Shown here one piece after another: positions 37,925 through 47,304 of a stretch of 64,000 nt of DNA; positions within the stretch are counted from its first letter, which is position 1, and every line of letters starts with the position of its first letter. Below the pieces are notes generated by a model. It did no database searches. It was not told the DNA's origin and saw nothing but the letters and a program-made list of their open reading frames with translations. The DNA is from PFL42 sp963789825 (GTDB lineage Bacteria > Chloroflexota > Anaerolineae > Anaerolineales > E44-bin32): positions 281,231 through 345,230 of the forward strand of contig CAWBME010000005.1 in NCBI GenBank assembly GCA_963789825.1, in the 5' to 3' direction. A program made the position numbers and the translations under genes.

Positions 37925-39322
37925 TCAGCGCTTGCGCGGCCGGCGGGGGCGCCCTTCGACGTAGGAGGGCACGGTCAAGCCGAACACCGTGCACAGCCGG
38001 TTGTCGAGCATGCGCGAACGGATGCGAGGGTCGATCTCGTCCAAGCGCAGAGAGCTGGTGATCACCGTGGGCAGGGCCTTGTTGTAGCGGTGGTTGAGGA
38101 TCTGGTACAGCTTCTCCTGGGCCCAGGCGGTCGAGGCCTGCGTCCCGAGATCGTCCAGCACCAGCAGCGGAGTCTCGCGGATCTCGTCAAAGCGTCGGTC
38201 ATAGGAAACCGGACTGGATGGGCTGAAGGTTGCCCGCAGATGGTCGAGCAGGTCCGGCACCGGAACGAACATCACCGGGTAGCCCTGGCTGGCGCGATAG
38301 TTGGCGATGGCCGCTGCCAGGTGGGTCTTGCCACTGCCATAGGTCCCGCTGAGCACCAGCCAGCCGGATGGCTCTTCGGCGAACTTGCGGGCCACGTCGA
38401 AGGCTTTGTGCAAGTTGCGCATATCGTCGGCCGAGAGCTTCTCCTCCTCGCGCAGGCTGAGCGTGCCGAAGGTCTGCTTGCCGTGTACATCCAGGGTGGA
38501 GAGCTCGTGTTGACCGAGGTCGTCGATCGGCCGGCGGTAGTCAGGCGCCTGGATCAGCACATGGTTGACGAGTTCGGGATCGGACAGGCGCGAGCGCAGC
38601 CGTCCATCGATCTCGTTCAGCGGCTGGTTGGTCGTGAGCACCGCAGGAAGGTGATTGATGTAGCGGTAGTTGAGGATCTGGAACAGCTTCTCGCGCGCCC
38701 ATTCGGTAGCATGCTGGGTTCCCAGGTCATCCAGCACCAGCAGCCCGGCGTTGCGGATCTGGTCGAACCGATCTTCGTAATTGGTAGCCTCGCTGTCGAA
38801 GGCGGCGCGCAGCGAATCCAGCAGATCGGGCACGGTCAGGAACAGCGTTGGGACGCCGAGCGAGACGCACTCGTTGGCGATGGCCGCCGCCAGGTGGGTC
38901 TTACCGCAGCCGTAGCCTCCTTGCAGCAGCAGCCAGCCATCGAGGGTGTGGGCGTAGTGCCGGCTGGCCTGGAAGGCGCGCTCGAGCGATTCCTGGTGAT
39001 AGGTGGCCAGGTTGGGGCGGCCGCGCGGCAGGAACGACTCGAAGGTCAGATCTTGCAGGCGGTCAAGCCGGCTGAGGCTGAACAGCTGCTGGCGGACCTG
39101 GCGGCGCAGGCCGGCCTGGCGGCAGGTGCAGGGCTCGAGCCGACCGAAGTCCGGGTCGCCCAGCGGCCGCTCGCGGCGCAGGTAGCCCAGTCCGTGGCAG
39201 TGCGGGCAACTCGGATCGCCGGAATCCCCGGCGGCCGGGTCAGTGGTCGATGAAGTCGGCGTAGTCGCCCTCGACGTAGCGGCGGCGATCCGCTTCAGTG
39301 TCTCGGAGATCTTCTCGCTCAT
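37925..39322 (-). CDS. DnaC/DnaI-like helicase loader with two AAA+ domains
   Basis: 465 residues. A Cys-rich N-terminus (CPHCHGLGY ... CTCR) like the zinc-binding end of DnaI precedes two complete helicase-loader ATPases. The first has Walker A GGYGCGKTH (about 135-143) and Walker B LLVLDDLG (about 194-201). The second has GTYGSGKTH (about 326-334) and LLVLDDLG (about 390). Known loaders such as E. coli DnaC and B. subtilis DnaI have a single ATPase of 230-310 residues, so this is an internal duplication. It lies in an operon with DnaB helicase and a DnaD-like protein, supporting a role in loading DnaB. ATG at 39322 (a GTG codon precedes it) with AAGGGA upstream. Overlaps the DnaD gene by 83 bases. 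Confidence 0.88.
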   Translation of the reverse strand: MSEKISETLKRIAAATSRATTPTSSTTDPAAGDSGDPSCPHCHGLGYLRRERPLGDPDFGRLEPCTCRQAGLRRQVRQQLFSLSRLDRLQDLTFESFLPRGRPNLATYHQESLERAFQASRHYAHTLDGWLLLQGGYGCGKTHLAAAIANECVSLGVPTLFLTVPDLLDSLRAAFDSEATNYEDRFDQIRNAGLLVLDDLGTQHATEWAREKLFQILNYRYINHLPAVLTTNQPLNEIDGRLRSRLSDPELVNHVLIQAPDYRRPIDDLGQHELSTLDVHGKQTFGTLSLREEEKLSADDMRNLHKAFDVARKFAEEPSGWLVLSGTYGSGKTHLAAAIANYRASQGYPVMFVPVPDLLDHLRATFSPSSPVSYDRRFDEIRETPLLVLDDLGTQASTAWAQEKLYQILNHRYNKALPTVITSSLRLDEIDPRIRSRMLDNRLCTVFGLTVPSYVEGRPRRPRKR

Positions 39323-39903
39323 CACGTCCCTTTGCCTGCCAGTCGTTCAGGATGGCCTGGACGTACGACCACTTGCGCACATTGTTGGCGACGGCGATGC
39401 GCATCGCCTCCTCGACCCAGGGTGCCGGGTAGCTGCGCTCGGCGTCGCGCAGGTGATCGGCGATCATCGGCGTCAGCGGACCGATGTTCTGCTCGTACAG
39501 GCTATAGATGTTCGGCCGCTCGGGCAAGTCGATCTGCCCCAGCAGGTCTTCCGGCGCTGGCGACCACGCCCCGCTGGCCAGGCCGCCGGCGGCTGCCCGC
39601 CCGCGTTCGGTATTCAGGAAGTATAGCGTGGGCTCGCCCTCGCCAGCGGAGGCCGAGACCAGTGTGCCGCGCGCCACGGCGCGTGCCAGAGCGTCGTCCA
39701 GCGCGGCGTCTTCCTGCGTGCCCGAGGCACCCAGCGCCAGCATCAACCGGGCGTCCTGCGCCAGCTGTTGGCGCGTCAGGAAGCGCGAGCGTGCCCTCGC
39801 GGCGGGCGAGGGCATACAGCGCATACAGGCTGAGCTTGAGCTCGCCCAGATCGTCGATCGCCGGCAGAAGCTCGCGGAAGAAAGCCTCCGGCACGGGCGT
39901 CAT
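39240..39903 (-). CDS. DnaD-domain replication protein (one frame break)
   Basis: About 220 residues. The N-terminal part (MTPVPEAFFRELLPAIDDLGELKLSLYALYAL) looks like the winged helix of DnaD. The C-terminal part has the DnaD/DnaB2 block IYSLYEQNIGPLTPMIADHL, WVEEAMRIAVANNVRKWSYV and ILNDWQAKG, with the YxxxIxxxW-type helix. One base is gained near 39789 (GGGCACGCTCGCG). DnaD remodels DNA at origins and helps recruit the loader and helicase, matching its position between dnaB and the loader. Confidence 0.85.
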
Positions 39904-39969
39904 GCGCTGACGTCCCTCCGGGAAGCCGGGGAAGCCTTGGCCGCTCACCCCACCCTCGAGGGGGGCGCG

Positions 39970-41371
39970 CTAGACCGGCTCTTCAGCCAGGTGAATGGTG
40001 CGCGTTTCGGCATTCTCGAACTTGGCCAGGTGCTTGCGGAAGACGAGCTCCACGCTGCCGACCGGGCCGTTGCGGTGTTTGGACACCATGATCTCGGCAA
40101 TGTTCTGGCGCAGCGTGTCGCCTTCGTATTGATCCGGCCGGTAGATGAACAGCACCACATCGGCGTCTTGCTCGAGACTCCCGGACTTCGCGCAGGTCGG
40201 AGAGCACCGGGCGCTTGTCGGAGCGCTGTTCGACGGCGCGCGAGAGCTGCGCCGCGGCGAGCACCGGCACGTTCAGCTCGCGCGCCAGCACCTTGAGGTT
40301 GCGCGAGATGTAGGAGACCTCCTGGACGCGGTTGTCGATACGCGCATCCCCGGTCATCAGCTGCAGGTAGTCCACGATGATCAAGTCCAGCCCAACCTCC
40401 ATGTGCAGCCGGCGGCACTTGGTGCGCAGCTGCAGCGGGGTGATGGCCGGGGTGTCGTCCAGGAAGATGGGGCATTCGCTCAAGGCGCTGACGGCCTGGG
40501 TGAACAGCGGCCACTCCTTGTCATCGACGTCGCCCAGGCGCAGGCGCTGCGAGTCGATACCGGTTTCCTGCGCCAGTAGGCGCTGCACCAGTTGCTCGTT
40601 CGACATCTCGAGCGAGAACACCGCCACATGCTTCTTGTGTATCTGGGCGGCGTTCTTGGCCGCCGAGAGGCAGAATCCCGATTTGCCCTGGCCGGGCCGG
40701 CCGGCGATGATCAGCAAGTCGCTGGGCTGCATGCCGCCCAGCAGCTTGTCGAGGTCGATGAAGCCGGTGGGCACACCGACGGTCTCATCACGATGCCGGG
40801 CAAGGTAATCGATCCGATCGTAGTAGTCGCTGAGCACCTGGCGGATCGGGCGCAGTTCGTGCGCCAGGCGGCGCTCGCTGACGGTGAACACGGCCTTCTC
40901 GGCCTCGTCGACCACCTCGCGGATCGGAGTATCCGCCTGGTAGGCCAGGCGGGCCACCTGGTTGGCCGCCTGCAGCAGCCGGCGCCGGGTGGCGGTCTCC
41001 TCGACGATCCGCCCGTAGGCCTCGGCATGCAGCGAGGTCGGCACGTGGCTGATCAGCGTCGTCAGATAGGCGACGTTGCCGATCTCATCCAGGCGGCCCT
41101 GGCGCTCGATCTCTTCCGACACGGTCAGGATGTCGATCGGCAGGCGCTGGTCGTGCAGGCTGGTGAAGGCTTCATACACCCAGCGGTTGCGGTGCAGGTA
41201 GAAGTCGTCGGGGTTGAGGAACTGGGCGACGTCGAAGTAGGCTTCGGGATTGACCAGGATCGCCCCCAGCACAGCTTCTTCGGCCTCGCGGCTGTGGGGG
41301 ATTGCCTGGGTTGGACTGCCGTCAGGAGATGTGCCGGGGCCGGCATCGGCAGGGAAGGGCGCGTCACTCAT
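39970..41371 (-). CDS. dnaB: Replicative DNA helicase DnaB (one frame break)
   Basis: Hexameric 5'-3' fork helicase, about 466 residues. N-terminal domain from IPHSREAEEAVLGAILVNPEAY; RecA-like domain with Walker A GRPGQGKSGF, VAVFSLEMSNEQLVQRLL, Walker B LIIVDYLQLM, and RPVLSDLRESG. One base is gained near 40187 (GCGAAGTCCGGG); the normal end DADVVLFIYRPDQYEGD...AKFENAETRTI follows in the next frame. No intein. ATG with CAGGAG upstream. Second gene of the operon nuclease - dnaB - dnaD-like - loader. Confidence 0.94.
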
Positions 41372-41441
41372 CCTGCAGGCTCCTGATGGAGGGTGGCTGG
41401 GCTCGGCGCTTGGACCCGCGCCAGCGGGGCGCCGGCCAGGG

Positions 41442-41984
41442 TCAGTTCTCGGGCTCGTCCTCGGGCCCGATGTCGTCCAGGTCCAGCTTTTCGACGAAAT
41501 CCTTGAACACTTCCAGTCGGTCGTCGCCCTCGCCCGGGGCCCCGCCCGCCTCGGAGGCCAGCTCCTGCTCGGGCTCGGTGCCGGCCTCGAGCATTACGCT
41601 TTCGGCCACGAACACCGGGACGTGCACGCGCACCGCCAGGGCCAGAGCGTCCGAAGGGCGCGAGTCGATCTCGAGCTCGCGCCCGGTCACGCGCACCACA
41701 ATCCGGGCGTAGAAGACGTCGTCGCGCAGTTCAATGATGTTGATGCGCACGACCTCGGCGCCCAGCGTCTGCAGCACATTGCGCAGCAGGTCGTGGGTCA
41801 GCGGCCGGGCGACTTCCATCTGCTGCAGGCTGACCGTGATGGCTTCGGCCTCGTAGGGGCCGATCCAGATCGGCAGGAAGCGCTCGGCGCCGGCTTCCTT
41901 GAGGATGACGATCCGGTGCTGCGACATCAAGCTGACGCGGATGCTGTCGATCTCGACCTCTACCATCCCCGACGACCTGGCCAC
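41442..41984 (-). CDS. Bifunctional nuclease family protein (DUF151)
   Basis: 180 residues with the BFN domain (MVEVEIDSIRVSL, QHRIVILKEAGAERFLPIWIG, EAEAITVSLQ, RPLTHDLL, DSRPSDALALAVR) and an acidic C-terminal tail. Plant and thermophile members show RNase and DNase activity; the bacterial role is not settled. GTG start at 41984, preceded by GAGGAG at seven bases, is better than the internal ATG six codons later. Leads the replication operon. Confidence 0.85.
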   Translation of the reverse strand: MARSSGMVEVEIDSIRVSLMSQHRIVILKEAGAERFLPIWIGPYEAEAITVSLQQMEVARPLTHDLLRNVLQTLGAEVVRINIIELRDDVFYARIVVRVTGRELEIDSRPSDALALAVRVHVPVFVAESVMLEAGTEPEQELASEAGGAPGEGDDRLEVFKDFVEKLDLDDIGPEDEPEN

Positions 41985-42097
41985 GGCTATTCTCCTCGCC
42001 GGCGTATTCTAACACAGCGGGTTTCCCTTCGACCGCTCGGGCGCGTACGTCGTGTCTGCTATGATTGCCGCACAGGGTCGCACGCAGGAGGTGGGAT

Positions 42098-44197
42098 GTG
42101 ATCGAACAGATGTTGGCGCCGCGCGGCGTGGCGGTGGTGGGCGCCTCGCAGAACCCGACCAAGCTCGGCTACGGCGTTGCGCGCAACCTGGTGGTCTCCG
42201 GCTACAAAGGGTCGATCCACTTCGTCAACCCCAATGGCGGCCGCCTGTTCGAAATGCCGATCCACAAAGACCTGCAGAGCGTGCCCGACCCGGTCGACCT
42301 GGCGATGATCATCATCCCGGCGGCGGCAGTCCCCGGCGCGCTCGAGGCCTGCGGCCGGCGCGGGATCCATGCGGCGATCATTGGGTCCGGTGGCTTCCGC
42401 GAGACCGGTCCCGAGGGCTTGGCCCTCGAACAACGCTGCCTGGAGATCGCCCAGGCGCACGCGATCCGCCTGCTGGGCCCGAACTGCATCGGCTTCCTGG
42501 ACACCCATCTACCCATCGACACGACCTTTCTTCCGTTGCCCGGGCCGATCCAAGGGGACATTGCCTTCCTTTCCCACTCGGGCGCGATCTGCGAGGCAGT
42601 CATTGACTGGGCGCGCGGCCAGGGATTCGGATTGTCGCGCTTGATCAGCCTGGGCAACCAGCTCGACCTGACCGAGGCCGAGCTGCTGCCGACGATCGTG
42701 GATGACGACAACACGCAGGTCGTGGCGATGTACCTGGAGGGCGTGCGCGACGGGGCGCGCTTCGTGGAGCAAGCCCGGCACGCCACAAGGCGCAAGCCGG
42801 TGCTGGCCATCAAGGTCGGGCGCTCGGCGCAAGGCCAGGCGGCGGTCGCCTCGCACACCGGCGCCCTGGCGGGGCGGGATGTCGCCTACGACGCGGCCTT
42901 CCGCAAGGCCGGCGTGATCCGCGGTGAGAGCACCGAGGAGGTGTTCGACTGGGCCCGAGCGCTGGCCTGGTGCCGCTTGCCCAAGGGGCCGCGCACCGCC
43001 GTGCTGACCAATGCCGGTGGGCCGGGCGCCATCGCCGCCGACGCACTGGACGCCGTCGGCCTTGAGTTGGCGACGCTCTCGGAAGCAACCCGGACTGCGC
43101 TGCGCGGCTTTCTGCCGGATGCCGCCAGCGTGCGCAACCCGGTCGACATGCTGGCGGCCGCTGGCCCGTTCGAGTATGCGAACGGGTTGATCGCGCTGCT
43201 GGCGGACGAGGGGGTCGACAGCGTGATGGTGATCATGGCTCCACCACCGATGACCACCGCCACCGGCATTGGCGGAGCGATCATCCCGCTGATCCGCTCG
43301 GCCAGCAAGCCGGTGGTGGTCAGCCTGATGGGCGAGGAGATGATCGCCAGTGCTGCGCGGCTGTTCCGCCAGGCACGCGTGCCAGACTACCGTTTCCCGG
43401 AGCGGGCGGCCTCGGCGCTGCGGGTGCTGGTGCGGCGGGCCGAGCAGCTGCGGACTCCGCTGGGCGAACCGGAGGTGCCCCCTGGGATCGACGCGGCTGC
43501 GGCGCGCACGCTTCTCGCCGCACAGCCTTCCATCGACCACGGTTTCCTGGAAGGACAGCAGGCCGCCCAGGTGTTGGCGGCTTACGGGATCCAGGTGCCG
43601 GAGACCGTGCTGGCGACGACGGCCGAACAAGCCGAGGCGGCCTCTCGCCGCATGGCGGGGCCGGTCGCCCTCAAGGTGGCCTCCCCCGACATCGTGCACA
43701 AGTCCGATGGGGGCGGCGTGCTGTTGGAGGTGATGCCCGGGGAAGCGGTGCGGCGCGGATTTGCCTCGATCCTGCGCGCCGCAGGTCAGGCCCACCCCCA
43801 GGCCGAACTGCAGGGGGTGCTCGTCCAGCCAATGGCCCCCCGCGGCCAGGACGTGATCGTCGGCGTGGTGCGCGATGCGCAGTTCGGACCGCTGGTGATG
43901 TTCGGATCGGGCGGCATTGAAGTCGAAGGGCTGCAGGACGTGGCCTTCGCCCTGGCGCCGCTCAGTCGCAGCGAGGCGAACGATCTGCTGCAGGCGACCT
44001 GGGCCGGGCGCAAGCTAGCGGGGTTCCGCAGTCTTCCGCCGGCAGATCGCCAGGCGACCGTCGAGGTGATCCTGCGCATGGGTCAACTCATGGTCGATCT
44101 GCCCGAAGTTGAGGAAGTGGAAGTCAACCCGCTGCGCGTGCTGCCGGACGGGCAGGGGGCGTTGGCGCTCGACGCCCGGCTGCGCCGCCGCGCCTGA
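42098..44197 (+). CDS. Acetate-CoA ligase (ADP-forming) / NDP-forming acyl-CoA synthetase, fused subunits
   Basis: 699 residues combining both ACD subunits: CoA-binding domain (MLAPRGVAVVGASQNPTKLGYG), succinyl-CoA ligase-like domains with the phospho-His motif ASHTGALAG, and a C-terminal ATP-grasp domain (GPVALKVASPDIVHKSDGGG ... EVEVNPLRVL). It converts acyl-CoA plus ADP and phosphate to acid plus ATP, the usual acetate-producing step in fermenting Chloroflexota and archaea, or the reverse. GTG start with AGGAGGTGG upstream. The stop lies one base from the convergent psuG stop. Confidence 0.92.
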   Translation: MIEQMLAPRGVAVVGASQNPTKLGYGVARNLVVSGYKGSIHFVNPNGGRLFEMPIHKDLQSVPDPVDLAMIIIPAAAVPGALEACGRRGIHAAIIGSGGFRETGPEGLALEQRCLEIAQAHAIRLLGPNCIGFLDTHLPIDTTFLPLPGPIQGDIAFLSHSGAICEAVIDWARGQGFGLSRLISLGNQLDLTEAELLPTIVDDDNTQVVAMYLEGVRDGARFVEQARHATRRKPVLAIKVGRSAQGQAAVASHTGALAGRDVAYDAAFRKAGVIRGESTEEVFDWARALAWCRLPKGPRTAVLTNAGGPGAIAADALDAVGLELATLSEATRTALRGFLPDAASVRNPVDMLAAAGPFEYANGLIALLADEGVDSVMVIMAPPPMTTATGIGGAIIPLIRSASKPVVVSLMGEEMIASAARLFRQARVPDYRFPERAASALRVLVRRAEQLRTPLGEPEVPPGIDAAAARTLLAAQPSIDHGFLEGQQAAQVLAAYGIQVPETVLATTAEQAEAASRRMAGPVALKVASPDIVHKSDGGGVLLEVMPGEAVRRGFASILRAAGQAHPQAELQGVLVQPMAPRGQDVIVGVVRDAQFGPLVMFGSGGIEVEGLQDVAFALAPLSRSEANDLLQATWAGRKLAGFRSLPPADRQATVEVILRMGQLMVDLPEVEEVEVNPLRVLPDGQGALALDARLRRRA

Positions 44198-44198
44198 T

Positions 44199-45122
44199 TC
44201 AGCTGCGAGGCGCCGCGGCCAAAGCCCGGGCGATCTCGCCCGCCACATAGGCGTTGTTCTTCAGCAGCGCCAGATTGGCGCGCAGTGTTGCACCCTCGGT
44301 CGCTTCGGCCAGACGTGCCAGCAGGAACGGCGTGAGCGCCTTGCCCTGGATATGCTGCTCGTCCGCCTCAAGCAGTGCTGCTTCGATCGCCAGCTCGATG
44401 GCCATCTCCGAGACGGCCGCCTCCTCCGGGCAGGGCACGCCGATCAGCACACCGGAGGTCAACCCCAACCCCCAGTGCGCGCGCAGCACGGCAGCCGCTT
44501 GCGCCGCGCCCTCGAGGCGCACGCCGACGGCCAGCCCCGACTCGCGGGCGAAGAACGCAGGGAAGTCCGCCGTCTGATAGCCCAGGACCAGGACACCAGC
44601 CGTCTCGAGCCATTCGAGGGTGCGCGGCAGGTCGAGGATCGACTTGGCGCCGGAGCAGACCACGGCGACCGGTGTGCGGGCAAGCTCCGGAAGGTCGGCC
44701 GAGACGTCGCCTGCATCGCCGCGATGCACACCGCCGATGCCCCCGGTGGCGAAGACCTGCACGCCGGCGGCATGCGCCAGGATCATGGTTGCCGAGACCG
44801 TCGTGCCGCCGGTCAGGCCGAGGGCGCGCGCCGCTCCCAAGTCGCGACGGTTGATCTTGACCGCCTGCTCATCGAGTGCGAGGCGCTCGAGCTCTTCCGG
44901 GCTCAATCCCAAGTGCGGCTGTCCGTCAAGCACGGCTACCGTCGCCGGCAGGGCGCCGGCCGCGCGCACCTCATGCTCCAACCGGCGGGCGAGTTCGAGG
45001 TTGACCGGTCGCGGCAGTCCGTGGGTGAGCACGGTGGTCTCGAGGGCGACGACCGCCCTGCCGTCGGCCAGCGCCGCCTGTACCTCGGGCGGGACCTTCA
45101 GCCAGGAGGGAAGGGCGCTCAT
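44199..45122 (-). CDS. psuG: Pseudouridine-5'-phosphate glycosidase
   Basis: Splits pseudouridine 5'-phosphate to uracil and ribose 5-phosphate. 307 residues with the YeiN active-site blocks: VALETTVLTHGLPRP (Glu), AVKINRRDLG (Lys), GGIGGVHRGD (Asp with metal), CSGAKSILDLPRTLEWLET (Lys), and LLKNNAYVAGEIA near the end. Length typical. Follows the PfkB kinase 24 bases upstream; together they make the pseudouridine salvage pathway. Confidence 0.95.
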   Translation of the reverse strand: MSALPSWLKVPPEVQAALADGRAVVALETTVLTHGLPRPVNLELARRLEHEVRAAGALPATVAVLDGQPHLGLSPEELERLALDEQAVKINRRDLGAARALGLTGGTTVSATMILAHAAGVQVFATGGIGGVHRGDAGDVSADLPELARTPVAVVCSGAKSILDLPRTLEWLETAGVLVLGYQTADFPAFFARESGLAVGVRLEGAAQAAAVLRAHWGLGLTSGVLIGVPCPEEAAVSEMAIELAIEAALLEADEQHIQGKALTPFLLARLAEATEGATLRANLALLKNNAYVAGEIARALAAAPRS

Positions 45123-45146
45123 CGGCGAGCTGGACCAGGCGCTTGC

Positions 45147-46088
45147 TCAGCGCAGCTCATCGTACAGCCTCTCGATCGACAAATCGGGGAGGACGCTGCC
45201 GGTGGTGCGCAGCGTGAGAGCGGCCGCCGAGGCGCCCAGGCGCACGGCCTCGTCGATGGGGATCGAGTTCTGCAGCGCAAAGATGATCGCTGCAGTGAGC
45301 GCGTCGCCGGCGCCGGTCGGGTCGAGGACCTCGGTCTTCACGGCCGGGATCAGGCCGCTGGTCTGCGGCGTGGCGTAGGCCACGCCGAACTCGGCCATGG
45401 TTACGACGGCGGCGTCAACCCCCTGGCTGACCAGATGGCGGGCCGCGTCCAGCGCCTGCTCGCGATCGGCGTGCGGCACAGGGTGAGGGCACAGTCTCGA
45501 GGCTTCGGCCTCGTTGGGCGTGATCATGTACAGCCCTGCCAGGTGCGGGCTCAGGCGGGTCGCCAGGCTGACCGAAGTCGGGTCGGCGATCACCGGCACG
45601 CGAGCCCGTCCGGCGGCGGATATGACGGCGGCCAGGGTGGCGATGGGCAAATTGGCGTCAATGAATACGGCGCTCGCTTCGCCGAACAGGCTGCGGTGGG
45701 TGCGGATGTGCTGCGGGGTGATGTTCTCGATGACGCGCATGTCGTCGAGCGCCAGGTGCTTGCTGCCCTGCTCGTCGAGCACTGCCAGGTAGGCGCCGGT
45801 GTGTTCGCCCGGGACCGTCAGGCAGGCGTCGACGTTGATCCCTACCTGCCGGGCCTGGGTCAGCAGCTGTTCGCCCTGGGGGTCATCGCCGACGGCAGTG
45901 ATCAAGGCGACGCTGCTGCCCAGGCGGACGAGATTCTCAGCCACGTTGCGCGCCACGCCACCCAGCGAGAAGCGCAGTCTGCCGGGATTGGAGGTGCCGA
46001 GATGCAGATCGCGTTCCGCCCGGCCGATGATGTCCAGCCCGGCGGAGCCGATGACCAGGATGGGAGCCTCTTCGCGAAACGTCAGCAT
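45147..46088 (-). CDS. psuK: PfkB-family kinase, probable pseudouridine kinase
   Basis: 313-residue ribokinase-fold sugar kinase: N-terminal VIGSAGLDIIGRAE, the GGVARNVAENL motif, and the anion-hole/catalytic block DPTGAGDALTAAII. Adjacent psuG makes pseudouridine the likely substrate. ATG at 46088 (MLTFREEAPI) with AGGGG upstream; an upstream in-frame extension is not protein-like. First gene of the two-gene operon. Confidence 0.88.
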   Translation of the reverse strand: MLTFREEAPILVIGSAGLDIIGRAERDLHLGTSNPGRLRFSLGGVARNVAENLVRLGSSVALITAVGDDPQGEQLLTQARQVGINVDACLTVPGEHTGAYLAVLDEQGSKHLALDDMRVIENITPQHIRTHRSLFGEASAVFIDANLPIATLAAVISAAGRARVPVIADPTSVSLATRLSPHLAGLYMITPNEAEASRLCPHPVPHADREQALDAARHLVSQGVDAAVVTMAEFGVAYATPQTSGLIPAVKTEVLDPTGAGDALTAAIIFALQNSIPIDEAVRLGASAAALTLRTTGSVLPDLSIERLYDELR

Positions 46089-46312
46089 GGTCCCCTGATG
46101 AGCGCAGGTTGACGGCCCCGGTCGATGCCTGGGCTGGCGCCGGTCGATGCAGGTGCATTCTATCCCGAAGCCAGGTGGCGGCCAATCTCGGGGGCATCGG
46201 CGGTTGCCGCTCTCGAAGGCGGGCTGGCGCGGAGGGTGCGGGAGGCGCGGGGAGACTTGCCAAGCGGCTCGTCTGGCACTACGCTTACCGAAGGTCATGG
46301 AGGGGACAACGC

Positions 46313-46699
46313 ATGGTCACGCGCCAATCAGAGCTGCTGCGGGTCTTGGGGCAGGTGGCGAATGAGCTGCCCCAGCCGCACTGGGTCGCCCTGGTCGATA
46401 GCAACGGGCTGGTGATCTCCTGCGTGCCGACGGCGCCTGCCGTGCCGGCGGACACGATCGCTGCCATGACCGCCGCCCTGGCTCAGCTCGGCCAGCGAGC
46501 GCTCAACGAGCTGGAGGGCGGGCGGATGCGCGTGGTCAGCGTCACGGGTGCGAAGCGCCAGCAGGTCGTCGTCCTGCTCAAGGGGGACCATCTGCTCTCG
46601 ATTGGCCTGGGGCCGGACGTTCCAGCCCAGGCGGCGTTCGCTCCGCTCAGCCGGTGGGTGCCGGAGTTGCTCGAGGTGCTCGACCGCCGCTTCGGCTGA
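46313..46699 (+). CDS. Roadblock/LC7-domain protein
   Basis: 128 residues forming one roadblock/LC7 domain (LLRVLGQVANELPQPHWVALVDSNGLVISC ... VVVLLKGDHLLSIGLG). Bacterial members such as MglB regulate small Ras-like GTPases, but no GTPase gene is adjacent. ATG with GGAGGGG upstream. Divergent from psuK and followed by a strong terminator hairpin. Confidence 0.8.
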   Translation: MVTRQSELLRVLGQVANELPQPHWVALVDSNGLVISCVPTAPAVPADTIAAMTAALAQLGQRALNELEGGRMRVVSVTGAKRQQVVVLLKGDHLLSIGLGPDVPAQAAFAPLSRWVPELLEVLDRRFG

Positions 46700-46767
46700 G
46701 TCTCGCCAGGCTCGCCGCCACACGACGCCGACCGAGGCAAGGTCCGGCGCAGACCGAATGGTCCTTG

Positions 46768-46796
46768 CTGGGGCCCGGGGTTCTCCCGGGCCCCAG
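46768..46796 (+). terminator. Terminator of the roadblock gene
   Basis: Perfect 12-bp stem CTGGGGCCCGGG / CCCGGGCCCCAG with a five-base loop, followed by TTCTGCTT, about 70 bases after the stop. Confidence 0.7.
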
Positions 46797-46884
46797 TTCT
46801 GCTTCAGGCAGGCATTGGCACAAGGACCCCCGTTGCCCCTCCGGCGATACTTCCCTCCGGGCCAACCCCGCCTAATATTGGGGC

Positions 46885-46914
46885 TTGACAGTAGTGGGTG
46901 ATACACAGTATAAT
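46885..46914 (+). promoter_or_regulatory. Near-perfect sigma70 promoter of padR, nearly leaderless
   Basis: TTGACA (46885-46890), 18 bases, TATAAT (46909-46914). The padR ATG at 46924 begins only nine bases after the -10 box, so the transcript should have almost no leader. GTGATACAC sequences in the spacer could serve as an operator for the PadR protein itself. Confidence 0.8.
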
Positions 46915-46923
46915 GCGGCCGAC

Positions 46924-47265
46924 ATGAAGACCGAAGAGCTCACCTCAATCACCGACAAGCTTTCCCAGGAACTGCGGCGTGGCAGCCTGGTTCTGGCGGC
47001 GCTCAGCCAGCTGCGGCAGCCCAAGTACGGCTACGCCCTGATCGATGACCTGGCCGGGAGAGGCCTGCCGATCGAACAGGGCACGCTCTACCCGCTGCTG
47101 CGGCGGCTGGAGGAGCAGGGGCTGCTGCGCAGCGAGTGGAACGTGGATGGCTCCCGGCCGCGCCGCTACTACGTGCTCAGCGCAGAAGGCCAGCAGGTGC
47201 TGGAGGCGCTCACCGACGACTGGCTGCAGCTTACCCAGGCCCTGGTTGGCTTGCTGCCCAAATAG
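46924..47265 (+). CDS. PadR-family transcriptional regulator
   Basis: 113-residue winged-helix repressor with the PadR pattern LVLAALSQLRQPKYGYALIDDL, GTLYPLLRRLEEQGLLRSEW and RPRRYYVLSAEGQQVLEAL. It is followed 39 bases later by a HAAS-domain membrane protein, a pairing common in Gram-positive bacteria and Chloroflexota where the regulator controls the membrane protein. There is no ribosome site before the ATG, consistent with the leaderless promoter. Confidence 0.92.
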   Translation: MKTEELTSITDKLSQELRRGSLVLAALSQLRQPKYGYALIDDLAGRGLPIEQGTLYPLLRRLEEQGLLRSEWNVDGSRPRRYYVLSAEGQQVLEALTDDWLQLTQALVGLLPK

Positions 47266-47304
47266 GCGCCCGGCGAACACTCGGAGCGCCAAGGAGTGTG
47301 ACCG

